Source: an uncultured Bacilli bacterium (GTDB lineage Bacteria > Bacillota_I > Bacilli_A > RF39 > UBA660). From it: DNA of 25,347 bases. The position numbers and the translations under genes were made by a program. This document shows positions 7,720-15,163 of the stretch, piece by piece (position 1 is the stretch's first letter; each line of letters starts with the position of its first letter). The stretch covers positions 1-25,347 of the forward strand of contig CAKOLD010000013.1 of assembly GCA_934096015.1 (NCBI GenBank), written 5' to 3'. The notes under the pieces are model-generated. The model made no database searches and had not been told where the DNA came from. It saw nothing but the letters and a program-made list of their open reading frames with translations.

Positions 7720-7797
7720 ACTATCACCTAGTGTAGATTTTATCATATTATTTATGAAAAATGTATATAAATTATGTGAAAATTATGAAAAAAACAA

Positions 7798-8439
7798 TTA
7801 TGTGTAAAATTCAATAATTGCTTTAGTTATCTTTTTACAGAGTTCTATTATATACTTTTCATTTTGAAGATTTTTTCTATCTTGATAATTTGAAAGAAAT
7901 CCACATTCAATTAGTATTCCTGGTTTTGTTAATTTATTATACATGTACAATTTACTATCTAATAATTTTATTTTTCTTTCTTTATTTAAATTTTTTTGCA
8001 TTATTTTGGCAATTTCTTTATTCTCTTTTAATAAATTATTATAAAATACTTGAGCTCCTTTATACTTAGAATCATTAAAATAATTTAAGTGAATTGAAAT
8101 GTATAAATCACTTTTTGAATTATTTATTAACAGTATTCTATTGTCAAAGTCACTTTTTTTCCTTCTTTTGGCATTGGGCTTTGATAGATCATAGTCACCA
8201 GATCTTGTTAGGTAAACTAATGCTCCTTTTTTTTCTAACTGATTTTTTAATTCTAATGCTATTTTTAAATTTATATCTTTTTCATATATATCTTTAAAAC
8301 TTGTTCCAACGTCTTTACCACCATGACCCGCGTCTATTATTATAGTTTTATCATTTAACAACATATTTTTATTATCTGCTAATGAGGTATATATTAAACA
8401 AAAAAATAACATTGTTATTATTATGGTTTTCTTTTTCAT
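7798..8439 (-). CDS. Secreted N-acetylmuramoyl-L-alanine amidase (Amidase_3, CwlD/LytC-like)
   Basis: Cuts the amide bond between muramic acid and the peptide stem in peptidoglycan. The 213-residue product begins with a signal peptide (MKKKTIIITMLFFCLIYTSL) and then consists of one Amidase_3 domain. The zinc and catalytic residues are visible: H39 in IIDAGHGGKD, E53 in YEKDINLKIA, H117 in SIHLNYF and E178 in GILIECGFLSN. There is no cell-wall-binding repeat, so it is a minimal CwlD-like enzyme. No SD precedes ATG 8439 or the next in-frame ATGs. A TATAAT lies only 5 nt upstream, so a leaderless mRNA is possible. Confidence 0.93.
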   Translation of the reverse strand: MKKKTIIITMLFFCLIYTSLADNKNMLLNDKTIIIDAGHGGKDVGTSFKDIYEKDINLKIALELKNQLEKKGALVYLTRSGDYDLSKPNAKRRKKSDFDNRILLINNSKSDLYISIHLNYFNDSKYKGAQVFYNNLLKENKEIAKIMQKNLNKERKIKLLDSKLYMYNKLTKPGILIECGFLSNYQDRKNLQNEKYIIELCKKITKAIIEFYT

Positions 8440-8507
8440 AATAAATTATATGTTATTTTTCTTGAATTCATTAAGATTTTATTAAATTAACTATTTACAA
8501 TTTCTGT

Positions 8508-8535
8508 ACTATACTAATAATATGTTCCGTTTGAA
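8508..8535 (-). promoter_or_regulatory. Possible promoter of the amidase gene
   Basis: Minus strand: TTCAAA (8535-8530), a 16-nt spacer, TATAGT (8513-8508). It would give a leader of about 60 nt without an SD. A second TATAAT at 8450-8445 would start transcription at or next to the ATG instead. The DNA is so AT-rich that neither is certain. Confidence 0.35.
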
Positions 8536-8613
8536 TTTAACTTAAAGGTATGTTTAAATTTGTTAGAATTATTTAAGTTATCTTTTGCACATTTATTTTT
8601 CCTTCTTTACGTT

Positions 8614-9477
8614 TTAAATTATATTACTTTTTTTCTTTTTTATTTTTTTATTTTTGTTTAAAACTTCATAACTATCAGTTACTGATATAAAAGCATTAGG
8701 ATCTATTTCTTTTATTCCTTCTTTTAAATTATAATAATCTTTAGTATCAACTACCGTTAGAATTATGTTATTTTCTTTTTTAGTAAATCCACCTTTAGCT
8801 TCTAAAATTGTAATGTCATGTTTTAAATCTTCCATTATGTATTTTTTTATTTCATTTTCTTTTTTGCTTATTATATAAAATGTCTTTGAAGTACTTATAC
8901 CGAATCTGGCTTTACTTGTCATTCTTCTAACTATAAATATTAAAAATAAAGAGTATATAGAATTTTCTATCGGAATAAAGAGAAAAGAACATACAACTAC
9001 CATCAAATCACATAATAGTGAAATAATTTTTCGTTTTCTTTTTGAAATGCTATTTATGATATCTTCTATTATGTAAAATCCTCCAACACTATGTCCTTCT
9101 TTATAAATAATACTGTTAGCATATCCCATTATTACTGAAGCACAAATTACTATTAATAACATTTCCATTTTATCTAACTTAATTAAATCAGGAATATTTC
9201 TAGTAAAGAATATTGCTAATGGTACAAGAAAACAAGAAATTAGATATTTATTTGATTTTTTAAAGCCAAAAGCTACTAAGCTGATAATATAAAATAATAT
9301 ATTCCCAATTAACAAATAAACTATGATTGGAAAGTTTATAGAATAATTCATTAGTGCTGCTAAACCATTTATTCCTGGTGAAATCAATTTGTTTGGTAAT
9401 ACAAAAAGGTTATAACTTATTCCTATTAATATTGCCGCTAATAATAAATTTAATCCTCTTTTTATTCGTTCTTGCAT
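8614..9477 (-). CDS. YitT family membrane protein (YitT_membrane + DUF2179)
   Basis: The 287-residue product has five or six TM segments in residues about 8-185, including LLLAAILIGISYNLFVLPNKL with PGINGLAALM, and KEGHSVGGFYIIEDII, both typical of the YitT/YvjA/YqfU family. The soluble C-terminal DUF2179 domain (about 200-272) contains FYIISKKENEIKKYI, DITILEAKGGFTKKENNII and EIDPNAFISVTDSYEV. A Lys-rich tail follows. Its transport role is not established in the literature I can rely on. ATG at 9477 follows the prfB stop by one base and its SD (GGAG) lies in the last prfB codons, so it is translationally coupled to prfB. Confidence 0.9.
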   Translation of the reverse strand: MQERIKRGLNLLLAAILIGISYNLFVLPNKLISPGINGLAALMNYSINFPIIVYLLIGNILFYIISLVAFGFKKSNKYLISCFLVPLAIFFTRNIPDLIKLDKMEMLLIVICASVIMGYANSIIYKEGHSVGGFYIIEDIINSISKRKRKIISLLCDLMVVVCSFLFIPIENSIYSLFLIFIVRRMTSKARFGISTSKTFYIISKKENEIKKYIMEDLKHDITILEAKGGFTKKENNIILTVVDTKDYYNLKEGIKEIDPNAFISVTDSYEVLNKNKKIKKKKSNII

Positions 9478-9478
9478 A

Positions 9479-10568
9479 TTATCTACTCCATTTTAAATAT
9501 GATTCTATAAATCCGTATATATCTCCATCTAGAACTTTTTTAGCATTATAATTTTCATATCCAGTTCTTACGTCTTTTACAAGAGTATATGGTTCTAGCG
9601 TATAATTTCTAATTTGAGATCCAAATTCTATATTTGTAGTGTCTTTCATGTCAGAAATTTCTTTGGCTCGCTTTTCTATTTCTATTTGATAAAGCTTGCT
9701 TTTTAAAACTTTTAAAGCAGTTTCTTTATTTTTTATTTGACTTCGTTCATTTTGACAAGTTACCACTATGCCTGTAGGAATATGAGTAATTCTTACTGCT
9801 GAATCTGTTGTATTTACTCCTTGACCTCCACATCCACTACTTCTATAGACATCAACTTTTAAATCTTTTTCATTTATTTCATAGTCTGTTATTTCTGAAA
9901 ATTCTGGAATGATTGAAACTGCCGCAAAGGAAGTATGACGTCTAGCATTCGAATCAAATGGACTAATTCTTACTAAGCGATGTACTCCGTTTTCTCCTTT
10001 TAAATATCCATAAGCATATTCGCCTTCTATTTTAAGTAATACTGATTTTATACCAGCAGTCTCTCCTGGTAATTTATCTATTATTTCATAATTAAAATCA
10101 GTTTTATCTAAATACATTGTATACATTCTAAGTAGCATGTCCGCCCAATCGCAGGCTTCTGTTCCTCCTGCTCCTGGATGAATTTCTAAAAAGCAATTAT
10201 ATTTATCGTAAGGTTTGTTAAGATAAGTGCTTACTTCAAGTTCTGATATAGCTTTGGTTAAATATGGTATTCTGTTTTCAATATCACTAATAATTTCTAT
10301 TTCATTTTCTGCTATGTTAATAAGTTCATTATTTTCTTTAATTTCATTGTGGATATCTTGATAGTTATCCACATTTTTTTTGATGTTTGATATTTCCTTA
10401 GTGATTTTGTTTGCTAAGTCTACATCGTTCCAGATTTCTGAATTATTTAATTTTTCTTCTAATTCTTTTTTCTTTTTCTTTTTTGACTCTATGTCAAAGT
10501 GACCTCCCAATAGAATTTATTTGATTTTCTAAGTCGTTATAAGTTTGTTTTAAATCTTTTATATCCAT
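9479..10568 (-). CDS. prfB: Peptide chain release factor 2, with programmed +1 frameshift
   Basis: Class I release factor for UAA and UGA. Translation begins at ATG 10568 (SD AGGTGAT), reads 24 codons (MDIKDLKQTYNDLENQ and on) to an in-frame TGA at 10496-10494, and must shift +1 at CTT-TGA-C to continue as DIESKKKK. The full product is 362 residues. The main part carries the SPF specificity tripeptide at about 201-203 (VRISPFDSNARRHTSF) and the GGQ catalytic loop at about 246-248 (SSGCGGQGVNTTDSAVRI). A TTG at 10510 opens the downstream frame but is not a real start: it lies next to the internal SD used for frameshifting. yitT follows with a 1-nt gap. Confidence 0.96.
10493..10508 (-). promoter_or_regulatory. 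prfB programmed frameshift site
   Basis: Minus strand: internal SD GGGAGG (10508-10503), a 3-nt spacer TCA, the slippery CTT (10499-10497), the TGA stop (10496-10494) and a following C. SD, spacer length and CTT-TGA-C match the classical prfB recoding element, in which low RF2 favours the shift (established mechanism). Confidence 0.95.
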
Positions 10569-10584
10569 ATAATCACCTATATTG

Positions 10585-10593
10585 AGTATAACA
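10585..10593 (-). promoter_or_regulatory. Extended -10 promoter of prfB-yitT
   Basis: Minus strand TGTTATACT (TGn plus TATACT) just downstream of the T-run of the previous terminator and about 18 nt before the prfB ATG. No clear -35. Confidence 0.55.
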
Positions 10594-10601
10594 AAAAGAA
10601 T

Positions 10602-10630
10602 TAGAAAAAAAAAGAGAATTAATATCTCTT
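10602..10630 (-). terminator. Terminator of the rhodanese / thioredoxin-fold operon
   Basis: Minus-strand stem AAGAGA / TCTCTT (10630-10625 with 10617-10612), 7-nt loop, then a run of T's. The first two bases of the stem are the last two bases of the TAA stop of the thioredoxin-fold gene. Confidence 0.7.
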
Positions 10631-11093
10631 ATTTTAAGTTAACACTTTCTTTTATCCATTTAGTAAAATTTTCTAAAGATTGGTAGTAGGATAAATCTTT
10701 TTTACTATTTGGATCTAAATATTTATACATTTTTCCATCTTTAAAAATTATTATTGATGGAGAATATTTTAAATATTTATTGATACTAGTATTATCTATT
10801 TCATTATATGATAAAGAATATATTGTAATTTTATTTTCTGTAATGAATTTTCTTACTATAGGTTCAAATGGTATTTGGAATGTACACACTCCGGGAGTGT
10901 GTACAAATAATATAAAGTTTTTATTTTGATCTTCTAATTTTTTTAGTTTATTTGAATCTATCTCAATTAATTCGGCATTATTATAATATTCTTTTTCTAA
11001 ATCAAAGGTGGTTTTTCTTTGATTTGCGAAATAAATTAAGCTTAGTGTTAATATTGTACTTAATAAAATTAAAATATTTTTACTTTTTTTCAT
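10629..11093 (-). CDS. Membrane-anchored thioredoxin-fold protein with a single active-site-region Cys
   Basis: With ATG at 11093 the product has 154 residues and begins MKKSKNILILLSTILTLSLI, an N-terminal membrane anchor or signal. The rest looks like a thioredoxin fold: a beta strand NFILFVHTPGVCTF where WCxxC would sit, then a helix (FEPIVRKFITENK), and YSPSIIIFKDGKMYKYL with the cis-Pro position. There is one Cys, not CxxC, so a classical dithiol oxidoreductase role is doubtful; a monothiol or structural role is possible. No convincing SD; the start overlaps the end of the rhodanese-like gene by 14 nt, implying coupling. An upstream ATG at 11117 is possible but would precede the membrane signal with odd residues. 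Confidence 0.7.
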   Translation of the reverse strand: MKKSKNILILLSTILTLSLIYFANQRKTTFDLEKEYYNNAELIEIDSNKLKKLEDQNKNFILFVHTPGVCTFQIPFEPIVRKFITENKITIYSLSYNEIDNTSINKYLKYSPSIIIFKDGKMYKYLDPNSKKDLSYYQSLENFTKWIKESVNLK

Positions 11094-11730
11094 GTAATTG
11101 TTCAAAATCAATATCATGGTATGTTACTTTCCAAAAATCGTATGTAGTTTGTTTGGTTTTGGTGTTCTTAACTGTTATGTTATTTTTCCCTTTATAGTAC
11201 CAGTAGCCTCCAACATTATATATTTTGTTTTCATCCCAACCGTTTGCTACTAATAAGTCTTTAGTCATACCGGCATAGCCTCCGCCACCACACATTAGAA
11301 ATATGTATTTGTCTTTAGGAAAATAGTATTCCAAGTATTCTAGTGATTCTTCATAATTAGCAACATATTTATTATTTTCTGTTTTTGTAAATAAAGTTTT
11401 ACCTTTGTATGTGTCTCCAACTTCTTTTGGCAAGCCAGTTACATTAACTAATAATGGAAATGGTATTGCTTCAAAACCTTTTACAAAACCAGATAAATAA
11501 GAATCACCACCAATGGCTTCATAATTTCCTGGATCTTTTAGCATTCGCATATCTCGATAAACTGCATCATCTCTATTTAAGTAGTTATCAATTGTTTCTT
11601 CATTTATATTTTTATCAATTCCTAATTCTCCACGAACTCCTTCTGTTACAGTTGGTGTTGGTAGATTTTTAGAACATCCACTTAAACTTAAGCTTAATGC
11701 TACGAACATTAACACGATTATTTTTTTCAT
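11080..11730 (-). CDS. Rhodanese-like lipoprotein
   Basis: The 216-residue product starts at ATG 11730 (SD AAGGAA) with a lipoprotein signal: MKKIIVLMFVALSLSLSGC, lipid-anchored Cys at C19. The exported part resembles a rhodanese domain: VYRDMRMLKDPGNYEAIGG near the domain start, then FLMCGGGGYAGMTKDLL with candidate catalytic C147, and NKIYNVGGYWYYKG at the end. Rhodaneses carry sulfane sulfur on this Cys or serve as protein-binding modules. The longer reading from TTG 11787 is wrong, because that TTG is the -35 box. The gene heads a two-gene operon with the thioredoxin-fold protein; both appear to act outside the membrane. Confidence 0.78.
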   Translation of the reverse strand: MKKIIVLMFVALSLSLSGCSKNLPTPTVTEGVRGELGIDKNINEETIDNYLNRDDAVYRDMRMLKDPGNYEAIGGDSYLSGFVKGFEAIPFPLLVNVTGLPKEVGDTYKGKTLFTKTENNKYVANYEESLEYLEYYFPKDKYIFLMCGGGGYAGMTKDLLVANGWDENKIYNVGGYWYYKGKNNITVKNTKTKQTTYDFWKVTYHDIDFEQLHEKK

Positions 11731-11758
11731 TTTATTCCTTCTTTCTGTTTCTGGGTAA

Positions 11759-11787
11759 ATTATAATTTTTTTAAAAAAATTAATCAA
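11759..11787 (-). promoter_or_regulatory. Promoter of the rhodanese / thioredoxin-fold operon
   Basis: Minus strand: -35 TTGATT (11787-11782), a 17-nt spacer made of AA, seven T and seven A plus T, and -10 TATAAT (11764-11759). The rigid A/T spacer tract may add curvature. Confidence 0.8.
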
Positions 11788-11797
11788 TAAATTTGTG

Positions 11798-11827
11798 GTT
11801 TAGAAAAACTCAACCTTTAGTTGAGTT
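11798..11827 (-). terminator. Terminator after the 384-residue gene
   Basis: Minus-strand stem AACTCAAC / GTTGAGTT (11827-11807), 5-nt loop, then TTTC. The first arm includes two bases of the TAA stop of the upstream gene. The plus strand also has a short T run after the stem. Confidence 0.65.
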
Positions 11828-12980
11828 ACTTTTTATACCTATTTTCTTCATATTCTAGATATCCTAAATCTTCGTTAATTTCATTATTTAGGATTTCTCT
11901 CATTTCTTCAAAATCGTATATTCCTTTTGCATTAAATGCTTTTATATTATTGGCATGTAATGAATTACAAATGACTCTAAATAAATCTTGTTTAGATACG
12001 CCTAGATCTAGGATTTCTTTTATACCTTTTGCAGTATAATTTTTATTAAATATTAAAGAATCGGTATCTAATGGATGTAACTGTAAGTCAAATATTTTAT
12101 TTATTTCTTCTGAAGATTTTCCTAAAATTTCTGAATATTTAATAGCTTTTTCTTTAGCAAAACTAATATCTAAATTAAAATTTAAATCTTCCTTATTGGC
12201 ATGTATGAATTTAATGTAATTAATAATGTCTTCTATTAAGTTATATATAGTGTCTAAATTAAATTCTTTTTTTTCTTTATTGTTAGATGAATATCTTAAT
12301 CGGGTAAAAATATCACCACTTTCTTTTATTGCTCTTCTTTTTGCTATTATTACAGTATTTAATTGCTTTAATGTAAATTTTGGTATACTTTCTAAACCTT
12401 CTTCAACCATGCTTGGGCATATCGCTGCTCTAAATGGTAAAGAAAATTCATCAAATTCTTCATAAATGAATCCATCATATTTTGAACAATATTGAATAAG
12501 CATATTAGACATATAATTATATTGTAAATATGTTTTAAATTTTTCAGCATATTCAGGAGTGATAGTATCCATAACAGTATACCAATAATCGAAGTTATGA
12601 GCCTTTTGATTATTATCATCTTGATAATTTATTAATTCTGTCATTTCAGGATTATTGTCATGAATTCCTTTTTTTCTCGCAAAATCTTTAAGTACAGAAC
12701 TTTTTCTAAAAAATAATTCGAACTCTTCTGGGGTAACATTTGGGCAGGTATTTAAGTACTCAAGACCAAGTATATATTTAAAAGCTTTTTCTCCAACTTT
12801 TCCAAGTTCTGATAGTAAATCTTCTTCTCTTCCTTTTTTTGTATGTTTCATTTCTTCTGAATCTTCGGATTTCAAACTAAATTTGTCTTTTTCATTGTAG
12901 ATAGTTTTACAATTTTCAAAAGCACCAATGCATTTATAATAATCGTCTAATATCTTTGCTTTGTTCATATTATTATTCAT
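11826..12980 (-). CDS. Unrecognised 384-residue cytoplasmic protein
   Basis: I do not recognise this family. The protein is highly charged and mainly helical, with no signal peptide, TM segment or nucleotide-binding motif. It opens MNNNMNKAKILDDYYKCIG, has a Lys/Glu-rich stretch at about 30-60, then a middle part with FDYWYTVMDTITPEYAEKF and FDEFSLPFRAAICPSMVEEG, and a C-terminal segment with TRLRYSSNN and ICNSLHANNIKAFN. The start is firm: ATG 12980 has a GGAG SD eight bases away. It is a single-gene unit with its own terminator overlapping the stop. Codon usage matches its neighbours, so recent transfer is not evident. Confidence 0.8.
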   Translation of the reverse strand: MNNNMNKAKILDDYYKCIGAFENCKTIYNEKDKFSLKSEDSEEMKHTKKGREEDLLSELGKVGEKAFKYILGLEYLNTCPNVTPEEFELFFRKSSVLKDFARKKGIHDNNPEMTELINYQDDNNQKAHNFDYWYTVMDTITPEYAEKFKTYLQYNYMSNMLIQYCSKYDGFIYEEFDEFSLPFRAAICPSMVEEGLESIPKFTLKQLNTVIIAKRRAIKESGDIFTRLRYSSNNKEKKEFNLDTIYNLIEDIINYIKFIHANKEDLNFNLDISFAKEKAIKYSEILGKSSEEINKIFDLQLHPLDTDSLIFNKNYTAKGIKEILDLGVSKQDLFRVICNSLHANNIKAFNAKGIYDFEEMREILNNEINEDLGYLEYEENRYKK

Positions 12981-12999
12981 GTTAAATCTCCTTATAGTA

Positions 13000-13013
13000 T
13001 TATGATATCATAA
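13000..13013. promoter_or_regulatory. 14-bp perfect palindrome upstream of the 384-residue gene
   Basis: TTATGATATCATAA sits about 20 nt upstream of the start codon, next to the SD and likely in the promoter region. It could be an operator, but short AT palindromes arise easily by chance in this genome. Confidence 0.3.
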
Positions 13014-13055
13014 ACTTTTTTATAAAAAAACTAGAAATAATTTATTAACTATTAA

Positions 13056-13090
13056 AATTAAAACTCTGATTATATTTATTATCAGAGTTT
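13056..13090 (-). terminator. Terminator of the zinc-ribbon / PrsW operon
   Basis: Stem AAACTCTGAT / ATCAGAGTTT (13061-13070 with 13081-13090), 10-nt loop. On the minus strand it is followed by TAATTTTAATAG; on the plus strand by AGTTTTTTG, which is the stronger tail. It can probably act in both directions. It lies 22 nt after the PrsW stop codon. Confidence 0.7.
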
Positions 13091-13112
13091 AGTTTTTTGT
13101 TACAAAATATTT

Positions 13113-14261
13113 TTATTTACTTTCAAACTTTTTAGCATCATCTATTTGTTTTAATCCAAGATTAATATAGTATATGATAACAAGCCATGCTAATATTGTA
13201 AGTATGATTTGTAATCCATAGAATGGAAGGGTTATAGGCATATCCCAAACACCGTGCAAAACAATAGGTATTAAACACATAAGTAAAAATCTTTTGTCAT
13301 TTAAATGCTTTTTATCTAATGGTTCAAAACCTTTAACAAACATTAATGCTGCTCCTTCTATTGCAGCCCAAGCTACGTGACCACCTGGTGCCAGGAAACC
13401 TCTTAATTTAACTACGTATAACATCACGTTTATTCCACCACTAATTCCATTTCTTAAAATGTAACCAGCAGTTTCGAAAGCAGCGAATCCTGCTCCTACT
13501 GCAGCTCCAACTAATAAACCATCTAGTATGTAATTGCATTTTTTATTCTTAAATAAGAATAATGCAACTATTGTAGCTTTAGTAATTTCTTCAACTACTC
13601 CAACCATTAAAGCACCAGAATAAGTACTTATATCTGTATTAAAATCAAGTGAAAAGAATAATATTGCAAGGATTAAGCTTAAAGCACCTCCTAAAATAAA
13701 GTATTTTAAAACTTTATAAAAAGGAATGTTTCTAAAAATATTTATTTCATAGAAAAATATTAATACTGTTACTGGCATTGCAAAAGCTCCCAGCATTATT
13801 AGTCCCGGTAAAAAGTTATCATTGCCATAATTTATATAGCCAATTCTTGTTGGTATATATGCTAGCAAGAAGAATATAAATATTTTTAAATAAACCCATG
13901 CACTGGCATCTTTAGGATTAATGTCTTTTACTTTTGGTGTTGTTTTATCACTACCACAAACAAAAACTTCATCAAGTTCTTCTTCAGTGTGTTTTTTGAA
14001 AGTATTTTTGAATAAATCTTTAAAAGTTACATAGCTTTCTGATTTTGCTCCTGTTATTTTATCAAGATTTTCGGCTATTATGTTGTTTGCGTTCTTTTTT
14101 TGTAAGGGGTAACCACATTCTGGACAATTATTTTCTGTACCTTTAATTTTTTTTCCACACTCTGGACAAGTAGTTATTTCATTTTTAAATCCACAATGAG
14201 GACAAGTTTTAGCACTAGATGAAATTGATTCACCACATTCTTTACATTTTATTAAAGCCAT
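13113..14261 (-). CDS. PrsW-family intramembrane metalloprotease with two N-terminal zinc ribbons
   Basis: The 382-residue product begins with two zinc ribbons: CKEC...CPHC (about 6-22) and CPEC...CPEC (about 32-51). After a linker come eight or so TM segments (about 125-372) carrying PrsW motifs: VVEEITKA (EExxK type), FAAFETAGYI, GGHVAWAAIEGAA and VLHGVWDMPI. In Bacillus PrsW cuts the anti-sigma factor RsiW by site-1 cleavage (family knowledge); the substrate here is unknown. ATG 14261 has a GGAGG SD at the end of the upstream gene, with a 1-nt gap. That upstream gene also starts with a MALIKC zinc ribbon, which suggests the two proteins work together or share a ligand. Confidence 0.9.
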   Translation of the reverse strand: MALIKCKECGESISSSAKTCPHCGFKNEITTCPECGKKIKGTENNCPECGYPLQKKNANNIIAENLDKITGAKSESYVTFKDLFKNTFKKHTEEELDEVFVCGSDKTTPKVKDINPKDASAWVYLKIFIFFLLAYIPTRIGYINYGNDNFLPGLIMLGAFAMPVTVLIFFYEINIFRNIPFYKVLKYFILGGALSLILAILFFSLDFNTDISTYSGALMVGVVEEITKATIVALFLFKNKKCNYILDGLLVGAAVGAGFAAFETAGYILRNGISGGINVMLYVVKLRGFLAPGGHVAWAAIEGAALMFVKGFEPLDKKHLNDKRFLLMCLIPIVLHGVWDMPITLPFYGLQIILTILAWLVIIYYINLGLKQIDDAKKFESK

Positions 14262-14262
14262 T

Positions 14263-14985
14263 TTATTTTCCTCCTTTCAATGTTGTAATTATTACATATA
14301 CTAAATTGTTAATGGTATCAGTATTAACATTTTCTTCTTTAGATCCAATCATTAAAAGTTTTCCATTTATTGTTAGTACATATCTATTATCAATTACTAC
14401 ATGTCCACTTGATAAATATTTATATTGAATTCCTGTAACTTGATATTCTCCGATAACATTGGATAACATATCTATTGTAATTTCAACATCACCATATACT
14501 TTTTTTAATTCATCAGTAAAAGCATTTAAAAATTGTACATGATTTTTATATGTTGTATCCCATCCCAAAACTACATAAGGAATAAGTGGCCCATCACTAT
14601 CTATTGAAGATCCTACATAACTTAATCCTGACTTATCTACATATGTACTATATGTGCTCGGCATTTCGTATTGTAGTCCTAAATTAGTATCATTATATAC
14701 CACATAACCAGAGTTAGTCCCTGGGCTAGTACTTGGTTCAGAACTAGGATTTGCAGGATTTGTTTGACCATTAGGACTTTCTGTTTGATTATTTTGTTGA
14801 TTTAACATATAAAATACTACAACTATTATAAGTAATCCTATGATAATGTATTTGATATCAATTTTGTCTTTTTTTAATTCAAATTTTTTATTATTAGATG
14901 ATTTAAGTTCATATCCACATTTAGGACAAGTATCTGCTTGATCACTAATATTATTTTTACATTCTGGGCATTTTATTAAAGCCAT
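14263..14985 (-). CDS. Zinc-ribbon, single-TM protein with exported C-terminal domain
   Basis: From ATG 14985 (GGAG SD, 7-nt spacer) the product has 240 residues. It opens with one zinc ribbon, CPEC...CPKC (about 6-23), then a Lys-rich linker and one TM segment (about 45-60). A low-complexity Asn/Pro/Ser/Thr linker and a beta-rich outer domain (about 90-240) containing NLGLQYEMPSTYSTYV and VTGIQYKYLSSGHVVIDN follow. The outer domain looks like a PsbP/DUF1795-type lipoprotein fold, but I cannot name it firmly. The ribbon would be cytoplasmic. It is first in an operon with the PrsW-like protease, making it a candidate partner or substrate. The upstream in-frame ATG at 15015 has no SD. Confidence 0.82.
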   Translation of the reverse strand: MALIKCPECKNNISDQADTCPKCGYELKSSNNKKFELKKDKIDIKYIIIGLLIIVVVFYMLNQQNNQTESPNGQTNPANPSSEPSTSPGTNSGYVVYNDTNLGLQYEMPSTYSTYVDKSGLSYVGSSIDSDGPLIPYVVLGWDTTYKNHVQFLNAFTDELKKVYGDVEITIDMLSNVIGEYQVTGIQYKYLSSGHVVIDNRYVLTINGKLLMIGSKEENVNTDTINNLVYVIITTLKGGK

Positions 14986-15113
14986 ACATACACTCCAATC
15001 TTTTATTTGTAACATAGTCTTTTGTCTAATATATATATATTACTATTTTAATTATAGTATATACTTTTATTCAATAAAATATAATTATTTTTTAGTCATT
15101 GACATTTTGGCAA

Positions 15114-15142
15114 TTGATATAATTAACTTTTTTTTATATGAT
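15114..15142 (+). promoter_or_regulatory. Promoter of the double-HTH regulator gene
   Basis: Plus strand: -35 TTGATA (15114-15119), 17-nt spacer, -10 TATGAT (15137-15142); start about 15150, so the mRNA leader is only about 14 nt. Confidence 0.7.
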
Positions 15143-15163
15143 ATATTTATGTGGTGAATGCAT

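Noticed and set aside
8491..8525. Plus-strand promoter-like TTTACA and ATAATA, possibly for a small RNA
   Set aside because: Both boxes are weak in very AT-rich DNA, and no hairpin with a T-tail follows on that strand before the yitT gene.
10496..10510. TTG at 10510 as the prfB start
   Set aside because: It lies beside the frameshift SD; the true start is ATG 10568 with its own SD, reaching the frame by a +1 shift at CTT-TGA-C.
11731..11787. Longer N-terminus for the rhodanese-like lipoprotein starting at 11787
   Set aside because: The TTG is the -35 hexamer of a good promoter, and the lipoprotein signal starts at ATG 11730 with an SD.
12392..12619. Alternative-frame membrane-like peptide inside the 384-residue gene
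   Set aside because: It overlaps a well-supported gene on the same strand and has no SD; the hydrophobic look comes from the AT-rich frame.
14995..15157. Riboswitch or operator in the divergent region between the zinc-ribbon operon and the double-HTH gene
   Set aside because: Apart from the plus-strand promoter, only AT-rich tracts and a TATATATA run are present; no conserved structured RNA motif is seen.
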